From assembly GCA_049999725.1 (NCBI GenBank), contig JBNGIS010034042.1, positions 44,660 through 87,947 on the forward strand: DNA of 43,288 bases, written 5' to 3'. The notes beneath the pieces were generated by a model that did not search any database, was not told the DNA's origin, and saw only the letters and a program-made list of their open reading frames with translations. This DNA is from Haplomitrium mnioides (Eukaryota > Marchantiophyta > Haplomitriopsida > Calobryales). Shown piece after piece: positions 20,735-31,905 of the stretch; position 1 is the first letter of the stretch; every line of letters begins with the position of its first letter. The translations under genes were made by a program, and so were the position numbers.

Positions 20735-21600
20735 CAAAGTTGGATCCTCCCCCCCAATCTCAGTTTCTAGAGCTTATTAATCAATACATTGATGTCATCA
20801 CTTGGGAGTGTGATGAGATGACTAGCATTCTTTGATCCATATACAAGTATCAAATCAAACTATGGGCCGACATTAAGCCAATCTGAAAATGTCTATATCG
20901 GATGAACCCAAAGTATACAGAGTTAGTTCAAGCCAATCTTGCCAAAATGCTTGACGTTGGTATGATATTACATGTAGGTTTGACATATTGGGGTTTTCCC
21001 ATTGTAGCGGTCCCTAAACATGATGGTTTAGTTTAAGTGTGTGGAGATTTTAAGGGTCTAAATTTGGCCACTGTCATGGAGCACTTCTCCATTCCCTTCA
21101 TTAACACCGTCTTTGACAATGTAGCAAGACATGAATGTTATAGCTTTTTAGACAAATTCTTGGGATACAACCAAAATACAACTCATCTAGATTCCCGACC
21201 ATTGACGATTGTTACCACACCTTGGGGTTGCTACTATTACAACAAACTAGTCTTTGGGTTGTGCAATGCCCCAAGTGCATTATAGAGAATTACACTTATA
21301 GCCTTTGAATCTCTTCTACATAGCTTAGATAAAGTGCTTGGAAATCTATTTGGATGACTTTACAATCTTTGGCACGACAACCCACCACCTACAACAAAAT
21401 TAAAGTTGCCTTCCTATGATGTTGTAAATTCAAGATTTCTTTCAATCCCAAGAAATGCAATTTTTTTGTGCCACTTGGCATTTTGCTTGAACATATCGTT
21501 TTGAAAGTAGGCCTCCACCTACATCCAGCACAGGTTAGTCTCATCCTTGCGCTTCCAACCCTATAAATAGTCAAGCACATGCAACATTTCCTCAAAAAGT
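20735..21600 (+). pseudogene. Gypsy reverse transcriptase, copy G1
   Basis: RT copies the element RNA into DNA. Conserved pieces in order are VCGDFKGLNLATV (from about 21036), YSFLDKFLGYNQ, TPWGCYYYNKLVFGLCNAPSAL (to 21282) and the catalytic YLDD at 21347-21358, where most relatives have Y-x-D-D. Frameshifts and stops break it. It ends at about 21600, just after the site that in G2 is occupied by the solo LTR. The upstream part starts with the segment that in G2 follows protease, because gag and protease are deleted. Confidence 0.8.
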
Positions 21601-21660
21601 CAATCTATTATTGTCGATATTCCAAGGACTATGCTAGGATTGCTTCTCTTTTGCTGCACT

Positions 21661-22970
21661 AGTAAATGCCAATCAGGTCAAAATTTATTATGTATGACAT
21701 TCACTTCTTCATTTTTGTTCTTTCTATTGGTTTTTGTATTTTTTTTTTCATTTTGGTTTTGATATATGTTTCTTGTGTGTCACCCGATGTGATTTCCCCA
21801 GTGCTTTAATCATCTCATGTTTGTTTGGAAAATTAATCTTTCAAACGAGATGCTCAAGCTTAAATCGGAGGATCTATCATGACTAGAGATGGAGTTCAAA
21901 ACAAGATCAAGGAGTGTTCAAATACACAAAGTGGAGCTTTGAAGGACATGCATCGACTCAACATCAACATAGAAACCACTTTCAAAAGCAACATAGACAT
22001 ATGAAAGCTGAGAGCATTTGTAACATGTAGAAATTCATGTACTAGAATAGATATGTAGTAGATTTAGGATTTGAACAATTGTTATACTAGGCAGATTAGG
22101 AGATGATCAAATCAGATGAAGGCAAGCTACCAAAATTTTTAGGTGATACTCATAAGACAAAAAATCAAAAAGCTATCAAAAAAGGTATGTGCTTTCAAAA
22201 ATGAAGTCTTTATGTAAAGTTGACTTTGGTTATTCCTCACCTTGTATACCCGATATTTAGATTGAGCATAACATAACATAACATAAACAAAAGCATTGCT
22301 CTCCTTCTCCTCTCATGTCCTCTTCTCTCATTTTTCCTTGTTGTTGTTCATTCTCTATTCTCTCTGAACCGATACTTTAGTTTCTTGAATCATGCCTCTT
22401 TCCTAAGCTCTTTGGATTTCAAAATCTATCTGGACAACAAGAATCTTTGGGCTGCTCTCCAATGACATTGGTCATCTATCAGATTGAGAAAGAAGGCGAC
22501 AAAGACAGTGGTGAATGTACTAGTGGATAAACAAGAAGATGAAAAAATCTTGAAGCACGATTGAGACATAGTAATATCATATTATCTTGTGAAGAACAAT
22601 TGATGTTGAAGAGGTTCATTAGCAGATGGAGCGACTGCAATGATGTCTCTGAGGCAACCTGGTGAGAAAGAAAATGAAGACTTTCACAAAACAAATGCTG
22701 AATTTATGAGCTGAATTGTCTGAGGAGTTACCAAGAGAGACTGAGAATTCAACAAAGCTGAAGAAGATGTTCAAGTTGGAAAAAAGGCACAAACAAGAAT
22801 CGCCCCAAAGAATAGCAAGGTGTTCTAAGCAAATCAGCCATAAGATAGAGTAGAGTTCCCTGTTATTGTGTTGTTGTTTTATATTTGTACCTTCAGTGGA
22901 GCTGATCGAGTCCATCGTAGACACTTTCTTTGTAGGATCATGATATTTCAAGATCTGAAAATGAGTGTTA
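21661..22970. other. Unassigned region
   Basis: No gene or known element is recognised. There are stretches of loosely coding-like sequence without a long frame. The part around 22500-22820 is purine-rich and could be a decayed 5' or gag region of another element, but no motif supports it. Confidence 0.35.
22267..22286. repeat. (CATAA)4 simple repeat
   Basis: Four perfect copies of a 5-base unit. Confidence 0.9.
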
Positions 22971-23330
22971 GTGTTATGTATTCCTAATTATCTGTTGTGA
23001 GTGTCCTAGAGAGGTATAAAAGGAAACTATTGCCCAAGAAAGAGGAGTGTACCTTTCATGTGTAGTATCATTTCTTGTCCTCTTTTGAGTGTGTGGTGTT
23101 AGTGTTCGGAAGGAAGAAAAGAAGGGACCTTGTTAGAAAAAGGAGTCCACTTCCCATGCTATATTTGTTTGTTCTTTTATTTCATCACTATTTCCGCTAT
23201 CACTTTCTGTGGTTGCTTTAACATAAGTTGAACAAACATAAAGATATGAGTTTGAGTAGTAGTCCATCTTACGACCTGGAACCAGAGAGTTAGGGATCCA
23301 TATCATGGTTCAAGAAGCTGACATGTAGTC
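22971..23330 (+). repeat. Possible LTR remnant with TATA box
   Basis: A TGTTAGTGTTATGTATTCC-like start, a TATAAAAGG at 23015-23023 and pyrimidine-rich downstream sequence resemble the U3/R part of a copia LTR. No partner LTR, polypurine tract or standard primer site was found, so this is only a suggestion. Confidence 0.25.
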
Positions 23331-23369
23331 TTGTTGCAATTCATCTCAATAGTGGCTGAAGACTTTGAT

Positions 23370-23371
<2 letters not shown>

Positions 23372-23411
<40 letters not shown>
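23372..23411. repeat. (TA)20 microsatellite
   Basis: Forty bases of perfect TA repeat, able to extrude a cruciform. Confidence 0.95.
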
Positions 23412-23415
<4 letters not shown>

Positions 23416-23799
23416 AAAGTTGTGCCCTTTTGGTCATACTACATTGAATTGTGTGACTGCATAGTTTTGCCACTAGGGTGTTGTCCAACCTTCACTCAAC
23501 CTATGTCCTCACATAGTTCAAATTGTATCCCATCCAACTGGTTAGCAATGTAGACAACTCTTGGTCGCATCTTGGCAATTGATTAATCTTTCCTCTAAGA
23601 AGTCAATGAGTAGTTTCTTTATTAGTATCCCATCCAATTCATAATCGTTTTCAACCAGTGCATAGTATGTAGTAGATTGCTTCTCATTAGATGCTAAAGC
23701 TTTTGCTTTGTTCTTGAATTAGTGTGCCTGATCACCCCAACTCAATTGTCGTAATGTAGATGCTTCCCCCATTTATCAACTCTTATTATCAGTCACATG
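23412..23799. other. Unassigned region before G2
   Basis: It has two copies of tatcccatccaa (about 23527 and 23627). The minus strand has a partly open frame without recognised motifs. Confidence 0.3.
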
Positions 23800-24895
23800 A
23801 ACCCAATGGACTTTTAGAATACCTGTAGGACACCCCTCTCTTATCTAATCATAGTAATTGCCCAAGGTTGTTGGAACCCCGCCATGCCAAAAATCTATAG
23901 CTGTTTTTTATCGGCTCGGTCCGTAACCACTAGTCTATACAATGAGCTTAAGGTCTTTCCAATAGAAATTACATGATGTTGTATGTGGAACATCTCATTA
24001 TTGAACTTCTTTTGAGTCAAATTTGATTGGGTAGCCCGATCGCTTTGTAATCTTTATCCATCAGTCTAAGCCATTAGCCGTAGGTCCTTCCCTTTACCCA
24101 ACCCACTTTTGACGTTGTTTTCAACATGGAAATTGGAATATCACGTCCCAAAATTGTACTTATGACAAAATTCAGATAACTCCATGTCCTTAACATACGG
24201 TTTGATTCTTGTCGCTAACACTTGATAAATTGCCCCACTCAAACAATAGTCATGTCCAGACCTTTATCCGCTAGTCCTTTTGCTCGAGTTGTCGGTATAA
24301 AGCTGCACGACATTGTTTTCAATGGGGGTGGTTTAACCCTACCCCAGACACCCCGTACAAAATATTCCTATTCCAAAGAACCTTCAGACCCCGCTTCCTA
24401 CCATCAGACGTACCATTTAGAACCTGATCACTAGTATTGGATACCCTTCCCAACTTTCAATTAGGCACTGTTAGACCCTGATTCATATACCTCTCCGTTC
24501 TCTTCTGTCTCCGAGACTATCCTAGATTTACGAATTAGCTTTTGTACCCACTTATCTCTATAGAATCAACCTTAACCAAGAGAATCCCTACTTTTGATTG
24601 TTCTCACATTCTTTGGGTTTGCTAGCAGAACCCTTCAACATTTCACGTTGCATAGCTCCTATGAATTGTCAAATGCATTTCTTACCCTAGACTTGTTGCT
24701 CGTACAAATACTCACCACTTATGTTTTCCTCGCTTCTGCCCAACATCTACCACACAAACAAATTTACACTATACTACAAATACAACTTCAATCGAAGCAA
24801 TTTTCCACTATGCTACAAAGATAACCCAATAGTACGACTCTCAAAAACCCCATTCACAACTAAGTGAGGCTTCTTCCTCTTATGCCCTCTTCAAG

Positions 24896-25192
24896 TTGAA
24901 ACAGTGGTGTCGTTGCCCCTTCCCTTGTCTCATTGCACCTCTTTCCTCCCTGTTGCCTCTTTCCCAACCTCCAACAAATTCTTCTTGCCCAATCCTTTGT
25001 TGCATTGAATTGCCACCGCTTGAAATGTTGTTCTACGTTGAAATAGCACATGCCTGTGACATAGATCTGACTTTTTTCATGTATTGCATGTGGTTAGAAT
25101 CAATAGATTCCTTGTGGTGGTTGGCCACTTGGATTCCATTGGACACTCTAAGCTTTGAAGATATCCCAACCATGACTCATGAACATCTTTAA
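24896..25192 (+). CDS. Open frame in the gypsy 5' region, G2 counterpart of the G1 ORF
   Basis: This 98-residue frame aligns with the G1 frame at 19578-19886 from about residue 35 on: CIELPxLEML, ACDxDLTxFMYCMWLE and LSFED are shared. Their start codons are at nearby positions in the alignment. Function is unknown. The first 30 residues differ by frameshift-like changes, which argues against strong constraint. Confidence 0.3.
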   Translation: MKQWCRCPFPCLIAPLSSLLPLSQPPTNSSCPILCCIELPPLEMLFYVEIAHACDIDLTFFMYCMWLESIDSLWWLATWIPLDTLSFEDIPTMTHEHL

Positions 25193-25307
25193 CTTAATTC
25201 CCCTCTGCAGTAATTGCCCAAATTGCCTTGCTTTGTTTGTACAGTCTATCATTGGTTTTAGATGCCCAAATGGTCGTCATTGCTTTGTCCTTGACTTACT
25301 AGAAATT

Positions 25308-25520
25308 GCGTTAGCTCTCTTATACATTGCGCTAGTTTGCTAGTAGATTGCAGTAGCTCTACTCGAATTGCCTTAGCTTTCTCTTTTTGTGCCTTGCATT
25401 AGATATTGCCTTGCTGGAAATTGTGATTGCCTTCTTGTTCAAAATTGTGGGAGCCTCATTTTCTTGAAATTGTGTTAGCCTCTCTTGCTCAACATTGTGA
25501 TAGCCTCCCTTCTACCTTTA
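25308..25520 (+). repeat. Degenerate attgcgttagcct repeat in G2
   Basis: Counterpart of 19994-20212, with about seven loose units. Confidence 0.5.
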
Positions 25521-26129
25521 CTCAATCTGCATTGCACCATCATTCCATTTTCTCCTTTATTGGAAAAATTCAAAAACAAAAAAAAACCAAATCAATCTAT
25601 TCTTTAGTATCTGACTACACATCACCTTGGTGTTTTGGCTCCAACATTAGTTCCTGCTAATTATTCGACTAGTGCCACACTCTATTTCTTCTCATTACTA
25701 TTGCGGCCAAAGGCCAGACTTTGTTGTTGCTTTTATTCTCCCTCTTCTTTCGTGGAACTAAAGGGACAATTTGGATTCTGACATTCGTAATCTAAAACAC
25801 ATCTTAATTTGTGTCTATGTATGAGGCAACCTTCTCTTCCCTCTACTCGATCTCAACATCATTCAAGTCGCTCTGTCCTAGTCTCTCCTCTTTTCTTGCT
25901 AGAACCTCTTGCATCTCTCGAGCCATCTACATTGATTAACTTGCCAAAGTTGCCTACCTCCCTCAAACTTGTCACAATTCCTATCACCATGGCTTTTCTC
26001 CCGCCCAACCATCTCGATATTCATGTTAGAAATTCACATGCCAAATGGCTGTAGATTGTGTTGATGCATACACCCACATGAACAGATTTCTAGCTTTAGT
26101 TGCGACCACTAGTGATTCTACATATGTCC

Positions 26130-27127
26130 TTTGATTCCAATTCCCTTCAATTGGTATTTTCATGAAGCAATTGTTGTGCATTTGTGGCTTGATCTTCAAA
26201 TTGCTTTCTTGGATAGATTTTGCCTAGCCTACCATTTTGATTGTGCTTGGGACAAATTATTCTTTATTAGCATGTATGCCGATGAATCAATACAAGACAA
26301 TAGAAATCATTTTAAGATCGTTGTGAGAAAGCAAAAAACTCCTCCCCTTGATGTTGATCAAATTGGGTTCTTCATCAAAGGCTTTTTGAGTGCCATTCAA
26401 GAGCATGTGTTGCTTAAAGATCCCCAAACACTAGAGAGCCATCCAATTAGCAACTTCTTATGAGAAAATGTTGCTCTATTGGGATCAGTTTGCCTCTTCT
26501 TCCTCTTCCATACCCAATCATTCACGATCTTATTCATCCATGATGGGTCTCTCGTCCACCGCTTCATTGGATGTGCCTCACCCGCCTCAATTGCCATTTG
26601 CTTCATCTACCACTTCCAATTATGACTTAGAGGCAAATCTAGCTTAGGTCACCTCATGACTTATGGACCAAATTTCCAATTTGAAGCTTCAAATGGTGAA
26701 TTCTAGTTTTTTTCCAACTCTTCCTTCATCTGTCTCAAATGTCTGTTGCACTCATTGTAGTAAGTAGCATTTGCCCTTAGAAGCTTGTCCTTCTAATTCT
26801 TGGTGTGACATTTGTCTTTTGTCTGAGAATACCAACAACGTCTATCCTATCTAACAAATAATTAAAGCCGCCATGGCTCAATCAGCTTTAGAGGTAAGCC
26901 AAACGATGGTTCAATATGCGCAGCCAGTTTCTCTAGCGTCTGCTCCTCAACCACCATCACAATATCATGCTCCCATGCCTATGTACCAACATCAACATTT
27001 GCCACAACATGTCAATTATCAATGTCAGCCTATCCATCTACCTAAAGGCTACAATTGCTACAATTGCAACCAAATAGACCACATAACGTGTGATTGTCTC
27101 CATTCTCAATCACATCAATACTATTAA
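26130..27127 (+). pseudogene. Gypsy Gag with CCHC zinc knuckle, G2
   Basis: The first frame (26131-26463) has the retrotransposon Gag pattern: an aromatic and hydrophobic start, AFLDRFC, ADESIQDNRNHFK and a Leu-rich end. A stop at 26461 and a shift separate it from a Ser/Pro-rich linker. The zinc knuckle is complete: Cys 27056, Cys 27065, His 27080 and Cys 27095 in CYNCNQIDHITCDC, with the normal 2-4-4 spacing. A Gln/Pro-rich stretch precedes it. This gag is absent from G1. Confidence 0.75.
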
Positions 27128-28024
27128 AGAAAAAAATTAGAGGATGGCACCATGTCCACACAATTAGTACCAGCAACAATGTCAATATTAACCTTGGTAT
27201 AGTCAACCAAATTCTCAATACCAGTAGCAATCTTCTTATACTGCTCCTCCCCCCTCAAATCACGTACTATCAACCACATCAATCTCAAGCTCTGACAAGT
27301 CAGCAGCCTCTATTTCCTCAGCCCCCTCCTTCCATTCCAATAACAACGTAGGTTGTGACTCTGACTTGAGGGCCAATTCTTCAATTGCCGCAGAATGCAA
27401 ACCCACAGCTCACGTAAAATCTTCATCAAATTGAAGTGGTTCTCATGAATGTAACTCTCCATTTAGGAAATCAGCTTCCACTTTTGACTCTGAATCATGC
27501 TGGTATCCCTCTCTCTATTCTACCAAGCCCCCTTTCATAGCTCATGCAGTGTGCGCTCCTCCCTTGATGATTTGCACGTACCATCCTTCCTCCTCTCCAT
27601 CAGAGGCCAAACTTTCACCTTTTAAAATTGCACAACTATAGTAGATTCTATCATTGCCAAGTCTTTTGTTCCCTACTACTCCTATTAGAACTTTGGAGAA
27701 TGCTCCAGAGCTACCATGTGTTTGCAGGCCCAATGTCTAAAAGTTGGCAGAATCTCCCTTTGTGAGTGTACCCAATTGTGATTTCCTTAAGCATATGGCC
27801 TCCCAACTAGCAAACATAACTTTTGACTAAACATTGAAAATGTAGACATCCACCTGCCAAGACTTGAGAAAGGCTCTCGTAATCTTGCGCGACAAAGCTA
27901 AATTCATGAATCTCCTTCAAGCTTGGCAACTCAAGTCTAGATTGCATAGACTCCCCTCCTCTCCACACCCTTCCAACCAACTCCTTCCTACTTGCTTGTC
28001 CGAGTCGGAGCACCATGCGGAAGA
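27128..28024 (+). other. Gag-protease linker, Gln/Pro-rich, decayed
   Basis: Broken frames rich in Gln, Pro, Ser and Thr connect the zinc knuckle to protease. No domain is recognised; this is common between gag and protease in gypsy elements. Confidence 0.5.
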
Positions 28025-28500
28025 AATCCAACAACATCTTGATTTTGCTTTCCTTGATAATGCCATTGTTCATACGGTCTCTCTTTTTGATCTTGGCACA
28101 CCTATGACACCAATCTTCATAAACAGCATCCCGATTCTCGAAGCGCATTTAGATACTGGCTCAGTAGTCAACATAATGATTGAATTCACTATGGAGTCTA
28201 TATGTTATCCTTCTTTAGCTTTGTAGAAGTCCTCCCTCCTACTCCGACTAGCAGACGGTAGATAAATTGGCCCTAGACATTCTTCGGAACATTCCAACTC
28301 TCTTTGTGGACCAGGAGTATTTGGTATACTACATTGTGATCAGCAAGCTGCAACAAAACCAATATTCTTTCCTTCTTGGTCACCTGTGGCTCAAGTAAAC
28401 TCATGCACAAATGGATTTTGCCATGGGCACATTGACAATAGGCTCACTTGACAAGAGAGTGGTGCTATCATTATATTCTAACTTGCTATTCCAAAGACGC
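28025..28500 (+). pseudogene. Gypsy aspartic protease, G2
   Basis: The segment HLDTGSVVNIM (28146-28178) matches the active-site loop of gypsy proteases, with Asp-Thr-Gly at 28152-28160 intact. A stop follows at 28224. The LLGHLWL segment near 28375-28395, in another frame, fits the conserved end of the domain (usually LLGRxWL). Confidence 0.65.
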
Positions 28501-28659
28501 AAAAGATTCATGAGCTCTTTCACGATGTGTCCTTTGTCGACCCAACTTCCAGATTTCATGTCCAAGATCCATATTCTTTCAATGAGTCCAACTTCTTTGG
28601 TTCCCTCTTTGCACCATGTAATTTTGTGGATGCTACATTTGTAGACCTACTTGTGATTC

Positions 28660-29574
28660 CCGAGCAACAGAAAAGTTTGAAAATCTATGCAAAGTTAGAT
28701 CCTCCCTTCCAATCTCAGTTCATAGAGCTTATTAATCGATACATTGATGCTATCGCTTGGGAGTGTGATGAGATGATTAGTATTCCTTGATCCATATACC
28801 AGTATCAAATCAAGCTATAGCTTGACATTAAGCCAAAATGAAAACGTCCATATTGGCTAAACTCAAACTGCACATAGTTAGTCCAAGCCGATCTTGCCAA
28901 AATGCTTCACATTGGCATTATATTACATGTAGGTTTGACAAATTGGGTTTCTCCTATTGTAGTGGTCGCAAAATCTGATGGTTCAGTTTCAGTATGTGGA
29001 GATTTTAAGGGTCTAAATTTGGCCACTGTCATGGAGCACTTCCCCATTCTCTTCATTGACACCATCTTGGACAACGTAGCAGGTCATGAATGTTATAGCT
29101 TTCTAGATGAATTCTCGAGATGCAACTATAGTAAAATTGACTCGGATTCCTAGTCACTACTAATTGTTATCACATCCTTGGGTTGTTACTATTACAACAA
29201 ACTAGTCTTTGGATTGTGCAATGCCCCAAGTGCGCTTTAGAGAATTATGCTCATGGCCTTCAAATCTCTTCTACATTTCCTAGATAAGTGCTTAGAGATC
29301 TATTTGGATGACTTTACAGTCTGTGGCACGACATCCCACCACCTACAACATTTTAAAGTTGCCTTCCTATACTGTCGTAAATTTGGGATTTCTCTCAATC
29401 CCAAGAAATACAAATTTTTGCGCCAGATGGCATTTTTCTTAAACATATCGTTTTGGAGTCAAGCCTCCACCCAAATTCGGCAAAGGTTAGTATCATCCTT
29501 GCACTTCCAACCCCATAAATAGTAAAGCGGCTACAATATTTTTTTGTAAAGTCAGTCTATTACCATCAATATTG
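28660..29574 (+). pseudogene. Gypsy reverse transcriptase, G2
   Basis: It starts with a linker conserved in G1 (LKIYAKLDPPFQSQF). RT follows: NWVSPIVVVAKSDGSVSVCG (from about 28940), FLDEFSRCN, CYYYNKLVFGLCNAPSAL and the catalytic YLDD at 29301-29312. Several Gln or Trp codons are now stops. The frame runs up to the target duplication at 29575-29579 and resumes beyond the solo LTR at 33404. Confidence 0.85.
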
Positions 29575-29579
29575 CAAAG
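29575..29579. repeat. Target-site duplication, left copy (CAAAG)
   Basis: CAAAG directly precedes TGTCGCTCCC. The same five bases follow GGCTGACA at 33399-33403. G1 shows the unoccupied counterpart at about 21617 (ccaag-gactatg). Confidence 0.9.
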
Positions 29580-30619
29580 TGTCGCTCCCCTGTTTTGGGT
29601 CTTAACCTTTTCAGTCCCCGTTTCGATGGAGGGGAGGACAGGTTTACGGGCTTTGGGGTTCTTTTCTGAGATGGCCCCTTGCTAGTTACCACTTTCAGAC
29701 CTTAAGGACTCTTCCTCTCCTTACAGGCATGTTGTGCTTCTCTCACTCTTCTTCTTTACACACTCAAGCCAGCCATTCATACCATACACACACAGGTCCA
29801 CATCCATAACACCCAGCTAGCTTGTGTGATTCTTCCTCTTTATTCTTAGGACCAAATGACTTAGGCCCTGCCACCTTATTTGTGCTTGGGCAGAATGGTG
29901 CTGGTGACATGCATAGCTGAACACACAACAGCTCTGGACTCCCCCTTTCAAGGTGGTCACAGGTCTGATACAACTATTCCTAACTATGCTTAGCTGCACT
30001 ACTTCCTAACTATCCTAACATGTACTGATTCCTAACTAATTCCTAACTATGCAAATAGAATCAGGAACAGAGAGCATTCACCCCCAGGAAACCAAACTTG
30101 TGTCAAGGGATTGGACTCCCCCTTCAAGTGTGTTCCCAGGGTCTGCTCAACTGATCTGATGTCCACTAATTTAATAACTCAAAGGGACACACATGCGGAA
30201 AGGAAATCTAACTAAACATATATAAACAACACATATGTACAATATATGCAAGAGAAAACAGAGTCCTTGAAAGCCCTCTGGAATTCTAACTATATATACT
30301 TCCCTTGTGAATCCCGCTGCCTTACAACTGCAGCCCAGCAACCCACACACCCTCCCCTCTAGATAGTTTTTTAACTTCCCTCGCGAGAAGCCTTGCTTTT
30401 ACTTCCTCAGGCTAGGAAGAGAGTTTCTTTTACTTCCACCTCTAGAAGACAGCTTTACCAGCTGCCGGTAGCCCACTCCACCCTCGAGCCTTGACGGGTC
30501 TTACTACGTCCAGTGCACCGGCACTCGCCTAGCCCCCCCCCCTCTCAGCTCCACTTGAAGAATTAACACACCAGAGTGTTGTCCGAGCACTCTGGGTTGA
30601 TGCACTTGCACAGGGGAAT

Positions 30620-31190
30620 GTCGAGAGACTCCCAGCTCACTACCAAGCAGCCTCTCCTTAGTTCTCGGCCGACCGAAAACTCCTTCCGAACTATCGTATC
30701 AGTAACCCTCCGCTCTGGTCCACCGGTAGGGACGAGTTCACCTGGATCGCCCGAGCATCCAGAGCTCACTACGCATGCAACACTCGGCGCCCCTCCAGTC
30801 CACCTCTGAATCCCTCTGGCCCTTTGGAGCTAGTACCCCTGCTTCACGTAGCCTTCAATTGAGTATCGCCCTGCCTTACCATGCACAATCCCCTTTCTTG
30901 CTATCGTTGTCACCCCACAATGGCCCGTGAAACGCCGAGACGACCCCCAGCTCACTACCAAGCAGCCTCTCCTTAGTTCTCGGCCGACCGAAAACCCCTT
31001 CCGAGCTATCGTATCAGTAACCCTCCGCTTTGGTCCACCGGCAAGGACGAGTTCACCTGGATCGCCCGAGCATCCAGAGCTCACTACTCATGCAACACTC
31101 GGTGCCCCTCCAGTCCACCTTCGAATCCCCCTGGAGCTAGTACTCCTGCTTCACGTAGCCTTCAATTGAGTATCGCCTTGCCTTACCATG
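30620..31190. repeat. Two tandem units of about 300 bp inside LTR copy A
   Basis: Units 30620-30930 and 30940-31190 share cagctcactaccaagcagcc, the ctatcgtatcagtaaccctc block, the gacgagttcacctggatcgc block and the cttcacgtagccttcaattg block. Copy B has two such units (about 40461-40730 and 40731-40990), and copy C has two partial ones (about 42400-42830). Confidence 0.85.
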
Positions 31191-31612
31191 CGCGAATTGC
31201 GAGCCCCGTAGCGCTATATCTCCAACAATTGCCCGTGCATCAACTCGAATGAATTCAAAGACAAGCGATATATACTTCCCTTGCGCGTTGCCCTCCGACA
31301 CCAGATCCGATGAATAGTCGTTATTGCCGTTGGCTCGAAACAAGGGACGACGATGCGTGGCTTCACTATTAGGTAATCCCGTTACCACGGGATGGGAAGA
31401 AGCGCCGCGTGTCCAGCAATTGGTTGAAGGAAATACGAGGATAACGGTAACTTGGAAGTAGAGCCACGAGGAATCTTGCGGGGAGGGATTCCGCAGATTC
31501 CCTCAGAACCAGGTCCGAAGAGGCCTTCAGGACCTCTTTCCGAAGTGCCCCAAGGAACCAGCTCCAAGGAATCTCCTTAGATCCCTCCGTAGATGCTTCT
31601 CTCTCCTCCTTG

Positions 31613-31905
31613 AGCCACGTCGTCCGCTGCACCGCCGTCCGACGCCGCCCTGCAGGGGGGTAGGCCGACCACCGCGCTGTTTTCTCCTTCCGTAGTTGAC
31701 TTGTACGCTGCCCGAGGTCAAGTGAACTCCTCTCCAAGTGCCGCGTGTCCCGTGAAATGCCTCGGGGTCCCTGGAGTCGCCACGTCTTCCGAAGGGCACC
31801 GTCCGACGCCGCTCCGCAAAGGGGTAGGCGGACCGTCGCGCGGCCCCTTCTTCCGAAGTTGACCTTCGGAAACACCTCCCGGCTCCTATGCGTACCACGT
31901 CTCCG
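31613..31905. repeat. GC-rich tandem units of about 165 bp inside LTR copy A
   Basis: ccacgtcgtccg...ccgtccgacgccgcc...gtaggccgacc at 31613 recurs at 31779. A shorter part repeats at about 31909 (ccacgtctccg). Copy C matches the first unit at 43197-43260. Confidence 0.7.

Larger units (their letters stand above)
18490..21660 (+). mobile_element. Ty3/gypsy copy G1, deletion derivative
   Basis: G1 aligns with G2 from about 18490 (G2 23800) to about 21650 (G2 33430, past the solo LTR). It shares the 5' region, an unknown ORF and RT. About 2.65 kb holding gag and protease is missing: at about 20700 the text jumps from the segment matching G2 26005 to that matching G2 28665. RNase H and integrase are also absent. 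LTRs could not be delimited. Confidence 0.65.

Noticed and set aside
23303-23488. Open frame with a Tyr-Ile repeat
   Set aside because: It is only the TA microsatellite translated.
23412-23799. Minus-strand fragment resembling copia or gypsy RNase H
   Set aside because: The only resemblance was a loosely similar Ala/Leu/Glu-rich run; key Asp and Glu motifs could not be found.
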